Source: Mumia xiangluensis
Lineage (GTDB): Bacteria; Actinomycetota; Actinomycetes; Propionibacteriales; Nocardioidaceae
DNA: 64,000 nt
Assembly: GCF_010994095.1 (NCBI RefSeq)
Contig: NZ_WJYO01000007.1
Coordinates: 186,001-250,000 of the forward strand
Direction of reading: 5' to 3'
In this document: in pieces, positions 23,607 through 33,205 of the stretch
Layout: each line of letters starts with the position of its first letter
Numbering within the stretch: position 1 is the stretch's first letter
Program-made: the position numbers and the translations under genes
Notes under the pieces: model-generated
Seen by the model: the letters and a program-made list of their open reading frames with translations, nothing else
What the model was told of the DNA's origin: nothing
Databases searched by the model: none

Positions 23607-25031
23607 TCACGCGAGCAGCACGCCGGGGTTCATCGTGCCGGCCGGGTCCAGCGCGGCCTTCACCGTGCGCATGAGCGCCAGCTCGACCGGATCCTTGTAC
23701 GCCGCAGCGGCGGCGGTCTTCGTCCGCCCGAGCCCGTGCTCGGCGCTGAGGCTCCCGTCGTAAGCCGCGACGACGTCGTACACGGCCTTCGTCAGGGCGT
23801 CCGAGGCATCGAGCAGCCCCGCGTCGTCCGCACCGTCGGGCTTGCTGAGGTTGTAGTGCAGGTTGCCGTCGCCGACGTGCCCGTAGGTGACGCGGCGGAC
23901 TCCAGGCAGCACGGCCTCGACGGCGGCGTCGACGTCCGCCGTGAACGCTGCGAGGCTGCTGATGGGCACCGAGACGTCCTGCTTGAGGCTCGCCCCCACG
24001 GCGTTCTGCGCCTCCGAGATGCCCTCCCGCAGACCCCACAGCGCGGCGCGCTGGGCGGGGCTGCCGGCGACAACGGCGTCCGTGACGAGCTCCTGCTCGA
24101 ACGCCGCTCCGACACCCGCCTCCACGACCTCCTCCAGCCGTGCGGCGTCGTCGGCGTCCTCGAGCTCGATCAACCCGTACCAGGGGTGGCTCTGCCCGAA
24201 CGGGTCGTGCGCCCCGACGGTGTGCTCGAGCACGAGGTCGAGGGCGGTGCGGGACACCAGCTCGTACGCGCCCAGCCGGGGGCCGGCGTGCTTCTTCAGG
24301 AGCTCGAGCAGCGCGACACCGGCGCCGAGGTCGGGGAGCGCGACCCACACCGTCGCCCGCGCAGGCGTCTCCGGGAACAGACGCAGCACCGCAGCCGTGA
24401 CGATGCCGAGCGTCCCCTCCGCTCCGACGAACAGCTGCTTGAGGTCGTACCCGGTGTTGTCCTTGCGGAGCCCGCGCAGCCCGTCCCACACCTGACCGTC
24501 GGGCAGGACGACCTCGAGGCCGAGCACCAGGTCTCGCATCATCCCGTAGCGCAGGACGCCCGCGCCGCCGGCGTTCGTCGCGACGTTGCCGCCGATCGTG
24601 CAGCTGCCCTGCGAACCGAGGGTGAGCGGGAACATCCGTCCGTGAGCGCGGGCGGCCTCGTGCACCGCGTCGAGGGTGACGCCGGCGTCGACGGTGATGG
24701 CGTCGTTCGCCGGGTCGACCTCGCGGACCCGGCGCATCCGCGTGGTCGAGAGGACCACCTGGGTCGCCGAGGCGTCCGGCACCCCGCCGCCGCACATCCC
24801 GGTGTTGCCACCCTGCGGGACGATGCTGACGCCGGCCTTGCGGCAGAGCCGTACGACGGTCGCGACCTCGTCGGTAGACCCCGGCCGGACCACCGCCAGC
24901 GCCGCGCCACGATAGGCGCCGCGCCAGTCCGCGGTGTAGCCGTCGGTGTCCTCCGGGCCGGTCAGGACCGCGGTGGGTCCGAGCGCTCCACGCAGGTGCT
25001 CGACCAGCGTGTCGGGCGTCGTCGGGTTCAT
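23607..25031 (-). CDS. FAD-linked oxidase, GlcD/D-2-hydroxyacid dehydrogenase type
   Basis: 474 aa. The PCMH FAD domain shows VVRPGSTDEVATVVRLC, IVPQGGNTGMCGG and GSCTIGGNVATNAGG. The C-terminal domain has YGHVGDGNLHYNL (metal/substrate His) and SLSAEHGLGRTK, then closes with LDPAGTMNPGVLL. The family oxidises D-2-hydroxyacids such as glycolate, D-lactate or D-2-hydroxyglutarate. ATG 25031 follows GAGGAGAGGAG. It is divergent from kdgD with a shared regulatory region, so a role in aldarate use is likely. The precise substrate is not evident. Confidence 0.88.
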   Translation of the reverse strand: MNPTTPDTLVEHLRGALGPTAVLTGPEDTDGYTADWRGAYRGAALAVVRPGSTDEVATVVRLCRKAGVSIVPQGGNTGMCGGGVPDASATQVVLSTTRMRRVREVDPANDAITVDAGVTLDAVHEAARAHGRMFPLTLGSQGSCTIGGNVATNAGGAGVLRYGMMRDLVLGLEVVLPDGQVWDGLRGLRKDNTGYDLKQLFVGAEGTLGIVTAAVLRLFPETPARATVWVALPDLGAGVALLELLKKHAGPRLGAYELVSRTALDLVLEHTVGAHDPFGQSHPWYGLIELEDADDAARLEEVVEAGVGAAFEQELVTDAVVAGSPAQRAALWGLREGISEAQNAVGASLKQDVSVPISSLAAFTADVDAAVEAVLPGVRRVTYGHVGDGNLHYNLSKPDGADDAGLLDASDALTKAVYDVVAAYDGSLSAEHGLGRTKTAAAAAYKDPVELALMRTVKAALDPAGTMNPGVLLA

Positions 25032-25111
25032 CGGGCTCCTCTCCTCGGGGAGCGTACGAGGCTCCGCGGCCGGGCGGCCAAGATCGTCCGGGCATCGCGC
25101 GAGTGGCACGT

Positions 25112-25159
25112 GGTATCGCCCGAGGTCGGACCGCAAGTAATGCTCGCGGGGTATCGGAC
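25112..25159. promoter_or_regulatory. Divergent FAD-oxidase/kdgD control region with GGTATCG motifs
   Basis: GGTATCGCCC (25112-25121) and GGTATCGGAC (25150-25159) lie in the 208-bp divergent region. The ten bases of the first recur exactly, inverted, upstream of the glucarate dehydratase gene (32158-32167), and GGTATCAC occurs at 33083 beside the LysR gene. Candidate LysR binding sites. Confidence 0.45.
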
Positions 25160-25239
25160 AATCCCTAGATAGTGTTAGACCAGAATCGCTCCCGCTTCCT
25201 AGGGTCGAGACACGTCCTGTCCCCGGCCGAGGAGCCACC

Positions 25240-26154
25240 GTGTCGCAGCTCTCACCCACCGATGTCGCCGCCCGCCTCGGGTCGGGCCTCCTGTCGTTCC
25301 CCGTCACGCACCTGACCGAGGAGCTGACGATCGACGAGAAGGCCTACCGCGAGCACATCGGATGGCTGTCGGAGTACCCCGCCGCGGGCCTGTTCGCCGC
25401 CGGCGGCACGGGCGAGTTCTTCTCGCTGACCCCGGCCGAGGTCGAGCAGGCCGTCCGCTCCGCCGTCGACGAGGCACCGGAGGAGATCCCAGTCATCGCC
25501 CCCGCCGGGTACGGCACCGCGACCGCCGTCGAGCTCGCGCAGTCGGCCGAGCGGGCCGGCGCTGCAGGCATCCTGCTGCTCCCGCCGTACCTCACCGAGG
25601 CGAGCCAAGACGGCCTGTACGCCCACGTCAAGGCCGTCTGCGACGCCACCGACCTCGGCGTGATCATCTACAACCGTGCGAACGCCGTCTACGACGAGCA
25701 CACCGTTGCTCGACTCGCCGACGCGTGTCCGAACCTCGTCGGCTTCAAGGACGGCGTCGGCAACGTCGAGCAGATGGTCCGCATCTACTCGGCGCTCGGC
25801 GACCGCCTCCTCTACGTCGGCGGGCTGCCGACGGCCGAGCTGTTCGCGCTCCCCTACCTGAGCCTAGGCCTCACCACGTACTCGTCGGCGATCTTCAACT
25901 TCCTCCCCGGGTTCGCGATCGACTTCTACGACGCCGTACGCCGAGGCGACCAGGCTCACGTCGTGGCCGCACTGAACGACTTCGTCATCCCCTACTGCGA
26001 CCTGCGCAACCGCAAGGCCGGCTACGCGGTGAGCATCATCAAGGCGGGTCTCAAGGTCGTCGGACGCCCCGCGGGCCCGGTCCGCTCCCCGCTGACGGAC
26101 CTCACCGCAGGGGAGCTCGACGAGCTCGCCGCACTCGTGAAGAAGGTGAGCTGA
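25240..26154 (+). CDS. kdgD: 5-dehydro-4-deoxyglucarate dehydratase
   Basis: 304 aa, DapA-superfamily TIM barrel. The Schiff-base Lys170 is in [10 protein letters not shown], Tyr144 is in [10 protein letters not shown], and [13 protein letters not shown] replaces the DapA GTTGE motif as usual in KdgD. It converts 5-keto-4-deoxyglucarate to 2,5-dioxopentanoate with loss of CO2 and water. GTG 25240 follows GAGGAG. It leads a five-gene coupled run (to 30689). Confidence 0.93.
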   Translation: MSQLSPTDVAARLGSGLLSFPVTHLTEELTIDEKAYREHIGWLSEYPAAGLFAAGGTGEFFSLTPAEVEQAVRSAVDEAPEEIPVIAPAGYGTATAVELAQSAERAGAAGILLLPPYLTEASQDGLYAHVKAVCDATDLGVIIYNRANAVYDEHTVARLADACPNLVGFKDGVGNVEQMVRIYSALGDRLLYVGGLPTAELFALPYLSLGLTTYSSAIFNFLPGFAIDFYDAVRRGDQAHVVAALNDFVIPYCDLRNRKAGYAVSIIKAGLKVVGRPAGPVRSPLTDLTAGELDELAALVKKVS

Positions 26155-27746
26155 TGACAGACCTCGCAGACGTGACCGGCAGCTCGCTCGTCGGAGCCGA
26201 GGACGTCACCGGCACCGCGGGCGGCACCTTCCAGGCGTACGACCCTGCGACCGGTGCCGCGCTCGAACCGGCCTTCGGTGAGTGCGGACCGGACGAGGTC
26301 GTCAGCGCGACGACGCTCGCGTGGGCGGCGTTCGGCGACTACCGCCGTACGACGCCGGAGCAGCGTGCCGCGTTCCTGGAGTCGATCGCCGACGAGATCG
26401 AGGCGCGCGCCAGCCTGCTCGCCGAGCGGGTGATCGCAGAGACGGGGCTCCCCGCGGGCCGCGTCGCGGGTGAGACCGCGCGCACCACGGGCCAGCTGCG
26501 GATGTTCGCGGCGACGCTGCGCGAGGGCAGCTGGCTGCAGGCACGGATCGATCCCGGCGACCCGTCCCGCAGCCCGCTGCCCAAGCCGGACGTCCGGCAG
26601 CGGTCGGTGCCCCTCGGTCCGGTGGCCGTCTTCGGCGCCAGCAACTTCCCGCTCGCCTTCTCCGTCGCGGGCGGCGACACCGCGTCCGCGCTGGCCGCCG
26701 GGGCCCCGGTCGTCGTGAAGGCGCACCCGTCGCACCCCGGCACCTCCGAGATCGTCGGGCGCGCCATCCGCGCAGCGGTCCAGAAGCACGACCTCCCCGA
26801 GGGCACGTTCTCGCTGCTCCAAGGCACGAGCAACGAGCTCGGCGGAGCGCTCGTCGCCGACCCGCGCATCCGGGCCGTAGGCTTCACCGGCTCCCGCGCC
26901 GGCGGCCTCGCCCTCGTCGAGATCGCCCGGCGACGCGCCGTCCCGATCCCCGTGTACGCCGAGATGTCCGCCGTCAACCCGGTGTTCGTCCTGCCGGGTG
27001 CGCTGGCCGACCGGGCCGCGGCGATCGGATCCGCGTTCGTCACCTCGGTGACGGGCAGCGCGGGCCAGCTCTGCACGAAGCCCGGGCTGCTGTTCGTCAT
27101 CGACGGCGATGGCGCCGACGCGCTGGTCGACGCCGCGAAGGCAGCCGTCGCCGACGTCGCGTCCGTGCCGATGCTCAGTGCGGGCATCGCCGGCGCCTTC
27201 GAAGCCGCGACCGCACGCACCGCCGGCAGCGACGGCGTACGCCCGATCGGGTCCGGCACCGCAGACGCGTCGATCGCCTGCACGGGCACACCCACCCTGT
27301 ACGACGTGAGCGGCGCCGACTTCCTCGCCCAGCCGCAACTCCAGCAGGAGATGTTCGGCCCGGCGTCCCTGGTCGTCCGTGTCGCCGACGCCGGCGAGCT
27401 CGTCGCGATCACCGACACCCTCGAGGGTCAGCTGACCGCGACCGTCCACGCCGACGAGAGCGACCACGGCACCGCCCGCGAGCTGTTCGAGCACCTCGAG
27501 CTGATCGCCGGACGCCTCATCCTCAACGGCTGGCCGACCGGGGTCGAGGTGGGGCACGCGATGGTCCACGGCGGCCCGTACCCCGCGACCTCGGCACCCA
27601 GCACCACCTCGGTCGGGATGCGCGCGATCGAGCGGTTCCTGCGCCCGGTCGCCTACCAGGACCTCCCCGACGACCTCCTGCCGACCGAGCTCCGCGACGA
27701 CAACGTCCAGCACATCTTCCGCCGCATCGACGGGCGCCCCGAATGA
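26154..27746 (+). CDS. Aldehyde dehydrogenase, 2,5-dioxopentanoate (2-oxoglutarate semialdehyde) type
   Basis: 530 aa, the longer length typical of the NADP-dependent KGSADH class. Visible are VAVFGASNFPLAFSVAGGDT, VGFTGSRAGG (cofactor loop), the Glu base in YAEMSAVNPV and the catalytic Cys in GSAGQLCTKPG. It would oxidise the KdgD product to 2-oxoglutarate, completing the aldarate route. ATG overlaps the kdgD stop. Its C-terminal residues overlap the next gene's alternative ATG. Confidence 0.92.
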   Translation: MTDLADVTGSSLVGAEDVTGTAGGTFQAYDPATGAALEPAFGECGPDEVVSATTLAWAAFGDYRRTTPEQRAAFLESIADEIEARASLLAERVIAETGLPAGRVAGETARTTGQLRMFAATLREGSWLQARIDPGDPSRSPLPKPDVRQRSVPLGPVAVFGASNFPLAFSVAGGDTASALAAGAPVVVKAHPSHPGTSEIVGRAIRAAVQKHDLPEGTFSLLQGTSNELGGALVADPRIRAVGFTGSRAGGLALVEIARRRAVPIPVYAEMSAVNPVFVLPGALADRAAAIGSAFVTSVTGSAGQLCTKPGLLFVIDGDGADALVDAAKAAVADVASVPMLSAGIAGAFEAATARTAGSDGVRPIGSGTADASIACTGTPTLYDVSGADFLAQPQLQQEMFGPASLVVRVADAGELVAITDTLEGQLTATVHADESDHGTARELFEHLELIAGRLILNGWPTGVEVGHAMVHGGPYPATSAPSTTSVGMRAIERFLRPVAYQDLPDDLLPTELRDDNVQHIFRRIDGRPE

Positions 27747-27784
27747 CTCGCGCCGACGTCCGACCCGCACCACGAGGAGCAGCC

Positions 27785-28993
27785 GTGCCGACCTCCGACA
27801 TCCATCCCGTCAGCGCGCTGAGCTCCCCCGACGCCGCCCTGATCGCCGCCGCGCAGGCGGACGCCACCATCGACCGCATCGCCCACGTGAAGCTCTCGTC
27901 GGTCGTCCTCCCGCTCGCGGTCCCGATCAGCGACGCCAAGGTGCTGACCGGCCGCCAGAAGCCGATGACCGAGGTCGTCTTCCTGATCGCCGAGATCACG
28001 ACCGAGCAGGGCTACGAAGGGGTGGGCTTCTCCTACTCCAAGCGCGCCGGCGGCCCGGGGCAGTTCGCGCACGCGCAGGAGATCGCGCCGGTGCTCATCG
28101 GCGAGGACCCGAGCGACATCGGCAAGATCTGGACGAAGCTCACCTGGGCAGGCGCCTCCGTCGGGCGCAGCGGGCTCGCGACGCAGGCGATCGCCGCCAT
28201 CGATGTCAGCCTGTGGGACCTCAAGGCCAAGCGGGCGGGACTGCCGCTGGCCAAGCTCCTCGGCTCGCACCGCGACTCCGTCCGGACCTACAACACCTCC
28301 GGCGGCTTCCTCCACACGCCGATCGACGAGGTCATCGAGAACGCCGGCCGCTCACTCGAGGCGGGCATCGGTGCGATCAAGCTCAAGGTCGGGCAGCCCG
28401 ACTGGCGCCAGGACGTCGCTCGCGTGACCGCCGTACGCGAAGCCCTCGATCCCGACGTGCCCCTCATGGTCGACGCCAACCAGCAGTGGGACCGCGCGAC
28501 CGCGATGCGCATGGGCCGCATCTTCGAGGAGTTCGGGCTCGTGTGGATCGAGGAGCCGCTCGACGCGTACGACGCCGAGGGCCATGCGAACCTCGCTCGG
28601 GCGCTCGACACACCCATCGCGACCGGCGAGATGCTCGCGAGCGTCGCCGAGCACGTGCGCCTCATCGACGCCGGTGCCTCCGACGTCGTGCAGCCCGACG
28701 CCCCGCGCATCGGCGGCATCACGCAGTTCCAGAAGCTCGCCGCGTACGCGGAGGCCAAGCAGCTGGAGCTCGCCCCGCACTTCGCGATGGAGATCCACCT
28801 GCACCTCGCCGCGGCGTACCCGATCGAGCCCTGGGTCGAGCACTTCGACTGGCTGGACCCGCTGTTCGACGAGCAGCTCGAGACGCGCGACGGCCGCATG
28901 TACGTGTCCGACCGGCCGGGTCTCGGCTTCACCCTGAGCGAGCAGGCTCGTGCGTGGACGGTGGGCACGGCCGAGTTCGGAAAGCGCCCCTGA
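27785..28993 (+). CDS. Galactarate/L-talarate-type dehydratase (enolase superfamily, MR subgroup)
   Basis: 402 aa from GTG 27785. The acid-base Lys pair is in AIKLKVGQPDW, metal ligands are in VDANQQWD, VWIEEPL and ATGEML, and the His of the His-Asp dyad is in APHFAMEIHLHL, matching the TalrD/GalrD group of the mandelate racemase subgroup. It dehydrates a hexarate to 5-keto-4-deoxyglucarate, the KdgD substrate. GTG 27785 has a strong GAGGAG; the alternative ATG 27743 overlaps the upstream stop (ATGA) but lacks a ribosome site. Galactarate is the likely substrate, inferred from family and context. Confidence 0.87.
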   Translation: MPTSDIHPVSALSSPDAALIAAAQADATIDRIAHVKLSSVVLPLAVPISDAKVLTGRQKPMTEVVFLIAEITTEQGYEGVGFSYSKRAGGPGQFAHAQEIAPVLIGEDPSDIGKIWTKLTWAGASVGRSGLATQAIAAIDVSLWDLKAKRAGLPLAKLLGSHRDSVRTYNTSGGFLHTPIDEVIENAGRSLEAGIGAIKLKVGQPDWRQDVARVTAVREALDPDVPLMVDANQQWDRATAMRMGRIFEEFGLVWIEEPLDAYDAEGHANLARALDTPIATGEMLASVAEHVRLIDAGASDVVQPDAPRIGGITQFQKLAAYAEAKQLELAPHFAMEIHLHLAAAYPIEPWVEHFDWLDPLFDEQLETRDGRMYVSDRPGLGFTLSEQARAWTVGTAEFGKRP

Positions 28994-29931
28994 GCACGCG
29001 TACGCTCCACGAGCCGGTCGAGGTCGCCCTCCTCGGCCGGCTCCGGCGTGGTGTCGTGGAGCGGATCCGCGCGGACGACGGCGCCGTGGTCGGTGAGCCG
29101 GGACCGGGCACGCGCATCGCTGTCGTCACCAACAAGATCACCGTCGACGACGCGATGCTCGACGCGCTCCCGTCGCTCGAGCTCGTCGCCAGCTACGGTG
29201 TCGGTCTGGACCACGTCGATCTCGATGCTGCCGCTGCGCGTGGCGTCACCGTCTCGCATACGCCGGGCGTCCTCGACGACTGCGTGGCCGACCTCGCCGT
29301 CGGCGCCCTGCTCGACGTACGACGTCGCATCAGCGCCGGCGACCGGCACGTCCGCTCGGGTGCGTGGACGGCCGGCGACCCGTACCCGCTAGGGCGCAGG
29401 CTCTCCGGAACCCGCGTCGGCATCCTCGGGCTCGGGCGGATCGGCGCTGCCGTCGCCCGGCGGCTGGACGCGTTCTGGTGCGAGGTCGGCTATCACAGCC
29501 GTCGTCGGGTCGAAGGCTCGCTCTACCGCTATGCCTCGTCGCCGCTGGAGCTCGCGACCTGGGCCGACTCGTTGGTGGTGACCGTGCCCGGCGGCCCGGG
29601 GACGACGGCGATGGTCGACGCCGAGGTGCTCGACGCGCTCGGCCCGAACGGCTACCTCGTCAACGTCGCCCGCGGAACGGTCGTCGACGAGTCCGCGCTG
29701 GTCCATGCGCTGAAGGACGGACGCATCGCCGGCGCCGCCCTCGACACCTACCTCGACGAGCCGTACGTCCCCGCGGCCCTGCTCGAACGCGAGGACGTCG
29801 TGCTCCTCCCCCACATGGGATCGGCGACCGAGGAGACACGAGCCGCGATGGACGACCTCCTCGTCGCCAACGTCGAGGACTGGCTGCGCCACGGACGCGC
29901 CCGTACGCCCTGGGTGGCCGCCGCACCATGA
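28954..29931 (+). CDS. D-isomer-specific 2-hydroxyacid dehydrogenase
   Basis: 325 aa from GTG 28954. The Rossmann motif is VGILGLGRIGAAVARRL, the substrate Arg region is LVNVARGTVVDE, and the catalytic His is in LLPHMGSATEETR. It belongs to the glyoxylate/hydroxypyruvate reductase-like group. The start is uncertain. GTG 28954 overlaps the dehydratase by 40 nt. A CTG at 28990 would give the usual 4-nt overlap (CTGA), has GGAAAG upstream and yields a more typical N-terminus. In this cluster it may reduce a 2-keto acid by-product such as tartronate semialdehyde-related compounds; this is inference. Confidence 0.85.
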   Translation: MDGGHGRVRKAPLSTRTLHEPVEVALLGRLRRGVVERIRADDGAVVGEPGPGTRIAVVTNKITVDDAMLDALPSLELVASYGVGLDHVDLDAAAARGVTVSHTPGVLDDCVADLAVGALLDVRRRISAGDRHVRSGAWTAGDPYPLGRRLSGTRVGILGLGRIGAAVARRLDAFWCEVGYHSRRRVEGSLYRYASSPLELATWADSLVVTVPGGPGTTAMVDAEVLDALGPNGYLVNVARGTVVDESALVHALKDGRIAGAALDTYLDEPYVPAALLEREDVVLLPHMGSATEETRAAMDDLLVANVEDWLRHGRARTPWVAAAP

Positions 29932-30689
29932 CCGCGGACCTCGCGCTCCTGGTCGTCGCCGGAGTGGCGGCGGGCCTGTTCGGATCGATGGCCGGGCTGG
30001 CGTCGATCGCCAGCTATCCCGCCCTCCTCGCCGTCGGGCTCGACCCGCTCGAGGCCAACGTCACCAACACCGTCGCCCTGTTCGGTCTCACGGTCGGCAG
30101 CATCGTCGGCTCGCGGCCGGAGCTGCGCGGTCAGGGGCGTCGCGTCGCGGGCCTGGCCGCGCTCTCCGCCGTCGGCGGGCTCCTCGGCGCGGCGCTGCTG
30201 CTCTCCGCTCCCGCGTCGACCTTCGAACGGGTCGTCCCCGGGCTCGTCGCCCTCGGCGCCGTGTTGATCCTCGCCCGTGACCAGATCGTCGCGTGGACGG
30301 ACCGCCGTCGCGCCCGGTCCACGCGACGCGCCCGGTCGTGGTCACCGGGATGGGTCGTCGTGCTGCTCCTCGTCGGCGTGTACGGCGGCTACTTCGGTGC
30401 AGGCGTCGGTGTCATCGCGCTCGCCGTCCTCGCCGTGCGCTACCGCGACCGCCTTGCCGTCGTGAACGCGACCAAGAACGTCTACACCGGAGCCGCGAAC
30501 GGCGTCGCCGCGCTGGCGTACGTCATCCTCGCCCCGGTCGACTGGCCGGCGGTCCTCGCGCTGGGCCTCGGTGCCACCGTCGGCGGGGTGATCGGGCCGG
30601 CGCTGGTCAGGATCACGCCGGAGCGCCCGCTGCGGTACGCGATCGGCGTCGCCGGTCTCGCGCTCGCCGTGCACCTCGCCCTCGGCTGA
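29928..30689 (+). CDS. TauE/SafE (TSUP) family membrane permease
   Basis: 253 aa with about eight hydrophobic segments in two halves. Each half begins with the family pattern: GLFGSMAGLASIASYPALL and VGVYGGYFGAGVGVIALAVL. The family exports or imports small organic anions and sulfur compounds. ATG 29928 overlaps the previous stop (ATGA). As the last gene of the kdgD operon it may move an aldarate-pathway intermediate. It converges on the glucarate dehydratase gene with only 13 bp between the stops. Confidence 0.87.
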   Translation: MTADLALLVVAGVAAGLFGSMAGLASIASYPALLAVGLDPLEANVTNTVALFGLTVGSIVGSRPELRGQGRRVAGLAALSAVGGLLGAALLLSAPASTFERVVPGLVALGAVLILARDQIVAWTDRRRARSTRRARSWSPGWVVVLLLVGVYGGYFGAGVGVIALAVLAVRYRDRLAVVNATKNVYTGAANGVAALAYVILAPVDWPAVLALGLGATVGGVIGPALVRITPERPLRYAIGVAGLALAVHLALG

Positions 30690-30702
30690 GCCGGCGACCG
30701 CG

Positions 30703-32076
30703 TCAGCGGACGAGGGCCGGACGCTTCGGGTCGAACTCCCAGCCGGGGATCAGGAACTGCATCGCGACCGCGTCGTCACGGGCACCGAGTCCGTGCTCCT
30801 CGTACAGCGCGTGCGCCGCGTCGAGGGCGTCCCGGTCGAGCTCGAGGCCGAGGCCGGGGCGATCCGGCACCTCGATCTCGCCGTCGCGGATCTGGTGCGG
30901 GTTCTGTGTCAGCGCCTGCCCGTCCTGCCAGATCCAGTGCGTGTCCAGCGCCGTGATCTCGCCCGGCGCGGCCGCCCCGACGTGGGTGAACATCGCGAGC
31001 GAGATGTCGAAGTGGTTGTTGGAGTGCGACCCCCACGTGAGGCCGAAGTCGTCGCACAGCTGCGCCACGCGCACCGACCCGCGCATGGTCCAGAAGTGCG
31101 GGTCGGCGAGAGGGATGTCGACCGAGTGGGAGCGCACGGCGTGGGCCATCTGCCGCCAGTCGGTCGCGATCATGTTGGTGGCCGTCCTCAGGCCCGTACG
31201 GCGACGGAACTCCGCCATCGTCTCGCGGCCCGAGAAGCCCCCCTCCGCGCCGCACGGGTCCTCGGCGTACGCGAGCACGTCACCGGCGTCTCGGCACAGC
31301 GCGACCGCGTCCTCCAGCAGCCAGCCGCCGTTGGGGTCGAGCGTGATCCGGGCATCGGGGAAGCGGTCGGCGAGCGCACGGACGGCGTCCATCTCCTGCT
31401 CCCCCGGCAGCACACCGCCCTTCAGCTTGAAGTCGTGGAAGCCGTAGCGCGCGGCTGCGGCCTCGGCGAGGCGTACGACGCCGGCGGGGTCGAGCGCCGG
31501 CTGACGGCGTACACGCTCCCAGTCGTCGGCCGGGTCGTCCTCGACGACGTACGGCAGGTCCGTCGCGGACGCGTCGCCCACGTAGAAGAGGTAGCCGAGC
31601 ATCGGGACGCTGCCGCGCTGCTGCCCCTCTCCGAGGAGCTCCGCGACCGGCACTCCGAGGTGCTGCCCGAGCAGGTCGAGCAGCGCCGACTCGAGCGCGG
31701 TGACGGCGTGGATGGTCACGCGCTGGTCGAACGTCTGCAGGCCGCGTCCGCCCGCGTCGCGATCGGCGAACGTCTCCTGGACGCCGCGCAGCAGGCTGGC
31801 GTACCGGCTGACCGGCGCTCCGAGGAGCAGACGGCCCGCGTCCTCGATCGTCCGCCGGATGTCCTCGCCACCCGGCACCTCACCCAGCCCCGTACGCCCG
31901 AGGCTGTCCGTCATCACGACGACGTTGCGCGTGAAGTACGGCGCGTGGGCACCGCTCAGGTTGAGCAGCATCGAGTCGTGGCCGGCGACCGGCACGACCT
32001 CGACGCGGGCGACCGTCGGCACAGCGCCGTAGCCGGGCTCGACGGAATCTCCAGCGGGACGGGCGGTCGTGGTCAC
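30703..32076 (-). CDS. gudD: Glucarate dehydratase
   Basis: 457 aa, normal for GudD. Lys residues of the KxK motif are in [14 protein letters not shown], metal ligands in TLDPNGGW and [16 protein letters not shown], and the catalytic His in [39 protein letters not shown] is the conserved N-terminal cap. It dehydrates D-glucarate to 5-keto-4-deoxyglucarate, feeding KdgD. It is transcribed toward the kdgD operon from a promoter region holding a GGTATCGCCC site. The LysR gene lies upstream on the same strand. Confidence 0.93.
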   Translation of the reverse strand: MTTTARPAGDSVEPGYGAVPTVARVEVVPVAGHDSMLLNLSGAHAPYFTRNVVVMTDSLGRTGLGEVPGGEDIRRTIEDAGRLLLGAPVSRYASLLRGVQETFADRDAGGRGLQTFDQRVTIHAVTALESALLDLLGQHLGVPVAELLGEGQQRGSVPMLGYLFYVGDASATDLPYVVEDDPADDWERVRRQPALDPAGVVRLAEAAAARYGFHDFKLKGGVLPGEQEMDAVRALADRFPDARITLDPNGGWLLEDAVALCRDAGDVLAYAEDPCGAEGGFSGRETMAEFRRRTGLRTATNMIATDWRQMAHAVRSHSVDIPLADPHFWTMRGSVRVAQLCDDFGLTWGSHSNNHFDISLAMFTHVGAAAPGEITALDTHWIWQDGQALTQNPHQIRDGEIEVPDRPGLGLELDRDALDAAHALYEEHGLGARDDAVAMQFLIPGWEFDPKRPALVR

Positions 32077-32157
32077 AGTGGCGTTCCTTCGTCGGGGTGA
32101 GGGACCTCCTCACCCTAGGAAGGCGCCGCGCTGCGTGTCCAAGACGAACCGAACATG

Positions 32158-32182
32158 GGGCGATACCCGAGCGATATCGCTC
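32158..32182. promoter_or_regulatory. Operator candidate upstream of gudD
   Basis: GGGCGATACC (32158-32167), the inverse of GGTATCGCCC at 25112, sits beside the perfect palindrome GAGCGATATCGCTC (32169-32182), which overlaps the LysR stop codon. GCGATA and TATCGC form an additional inverted repeat. Probably bound by the neighbouring LysR protein. Confidence 0.5.
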
Positions 32183-33071
32183 AGTCCTCCACCGGCAGCG
32201 TCTGGAGCGCACGCAGCGCCGCGTGCAGGGCGGGGTTCTGCGAGTCGCGCGGCCAGAGGAGGTGCAGCTCGACGGGACGACGGGGCTCGGTGACCAGCGG
32301 CAGGTACTCGACGCCGTCGATCCCGAGCAGCGTCGTCGAACGCGGGACGAACGCCACCCCACGTCGCGCGCTGACCAGCCACACGATCGTCAGCACCTGG
32401 CTGACGGAGTGGACGACATTCTCGTGGAAGACCGGAACGATCCCGACGACGAGGTCGTAGAAGTAGCGGGCGCGGGTAGTGGAGTACATGATCAACGGCT
32501 CGGCCTGGAGGTCCTCCGGGCGCAGCGGGCGCTCCAGATCCGCCAACGGGTGGCCGGTCGGGACGGCGACCACCATCTCCTCGCGGCGCAGCAGCCGGCT
32601 GCCGAACTCGTCGGGGTCGAACGGCGGGCGTGCGAGACCCAGGTCGATGCCATGGGTGAGCAGGCCCTCGATCTGCTCCCGCGTCACCATCTCGTACAGG
32701 TCGACGTCGATGTCGGGCACCGTCCGCGAGAGGTGGTCGAGCAGCCCGGGGAGCACCCCGTACGCTGAAGCGGCCGTGAATCCGATCCGTACCGTGCCGA
32801 CCGAGCCGCGCGAGATGCGCCGGGCGAGGTCGGGGGCGCTCTCCGCGAGGGCGAGGAGCCGTTTGGCCTCGACGAGGAAGGCCGCGCCGGCCGTCGTGAT
32901 CGCGACGCCGCGGTTGTCCCGGTCGAACAACCGGACACCGATCTCGCGCTCGAGCTTCTGGATCATCCGGCTCAGCGGAGGCTGGGTCATGTTGAGGCGC
33001 TCGGCGGCCCGCCCGAAATGGAGCTCCTCGGCGACGGCCACGAATCCACGCAGCTGCTCGAACGAATACAT
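32181..33071 (-). CDS. LysR family transcriptional regulator
   Basis: 296 aa. The N-terminal helix-turn-helix covers QLRGFVAVAEELHFGRAAERLNMTQPPLSRMIQKLE, split by the usual recognition helix. A periplasmic-binding-like effector domain follows (VRIGFTAASAYGVLPGLL; MVVAVPTGHPLADLER). It is divergent from tctC and upstream of gudD, so it probably senses an aldarate or pathway intermediate and controls uptake and catabolism. Confidence 0.9.
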   Translation of the reverse strand: MYSFEQLRGFVAVAEELHFGRAAERLNMTQPPLSRMIQKLEREIGVRLFDRDNRGVAITTAGAAFLVEAKRLLALAESAPDLARRISRGSVGTVRIGFTAASAYGVLPGLLDHLSRTVPDIDVDLYEMVTREQIEGLLTHGIDLGLARPPFDPDEFGSRLLRREEMVVAVPTGHPLADLERPLRPEDLQAEPLIMYSTTRARYFYDLVVGIVPVFHENVVHSVSQVLTIVWLVSARRGVAFVPRSTTLLGIDGVEYLPLVTEPRRPVELHLLWPRDSQNPALHAALRALQTLPVED

Positions 33072-33082
33072 GGTGCCCGGAG

Positions 33083-33092
33083 GGTATCACTC
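33083..33092. promoter_or_regulatory. GGTATCACTC motif in the lysR-tctC divergent region
   Basis: Located 12 bp upstream of the LysR start. It shares GGTATC plus the second following C with the sites at 25112, 25150 and 32158 (inverted). Candidate autoregulatory site. Confidence 0.35.
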
Positions 33093-33205
33093 GATGCAGG
33101 ATCGGGCTTGGACATGCATGACTGACGGCTCCTACGCTCCACAAAGACCCCCGTAGTGATCGCGGTCACAGGCCCCCGATCAACTCCCCGCACGAAGGAG
33201 ATCCC

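Noticed and set aside
27743-27784. ATG 27743 as start of the galactarate dehydratase-like gene.
   Set aside because: Possible through a 4-nt overlap, but GTG 27785 has a strong GAGGAG at the right distance and gives a length closer to the family.
28213-29931. A fused galactarate dehydratase/hydroxyacid dehydrogenase protein.
   Set aside because: The dehydratase has its own stop at 28993 in another frame, and the long frame upstream of 28954 is a shadow.
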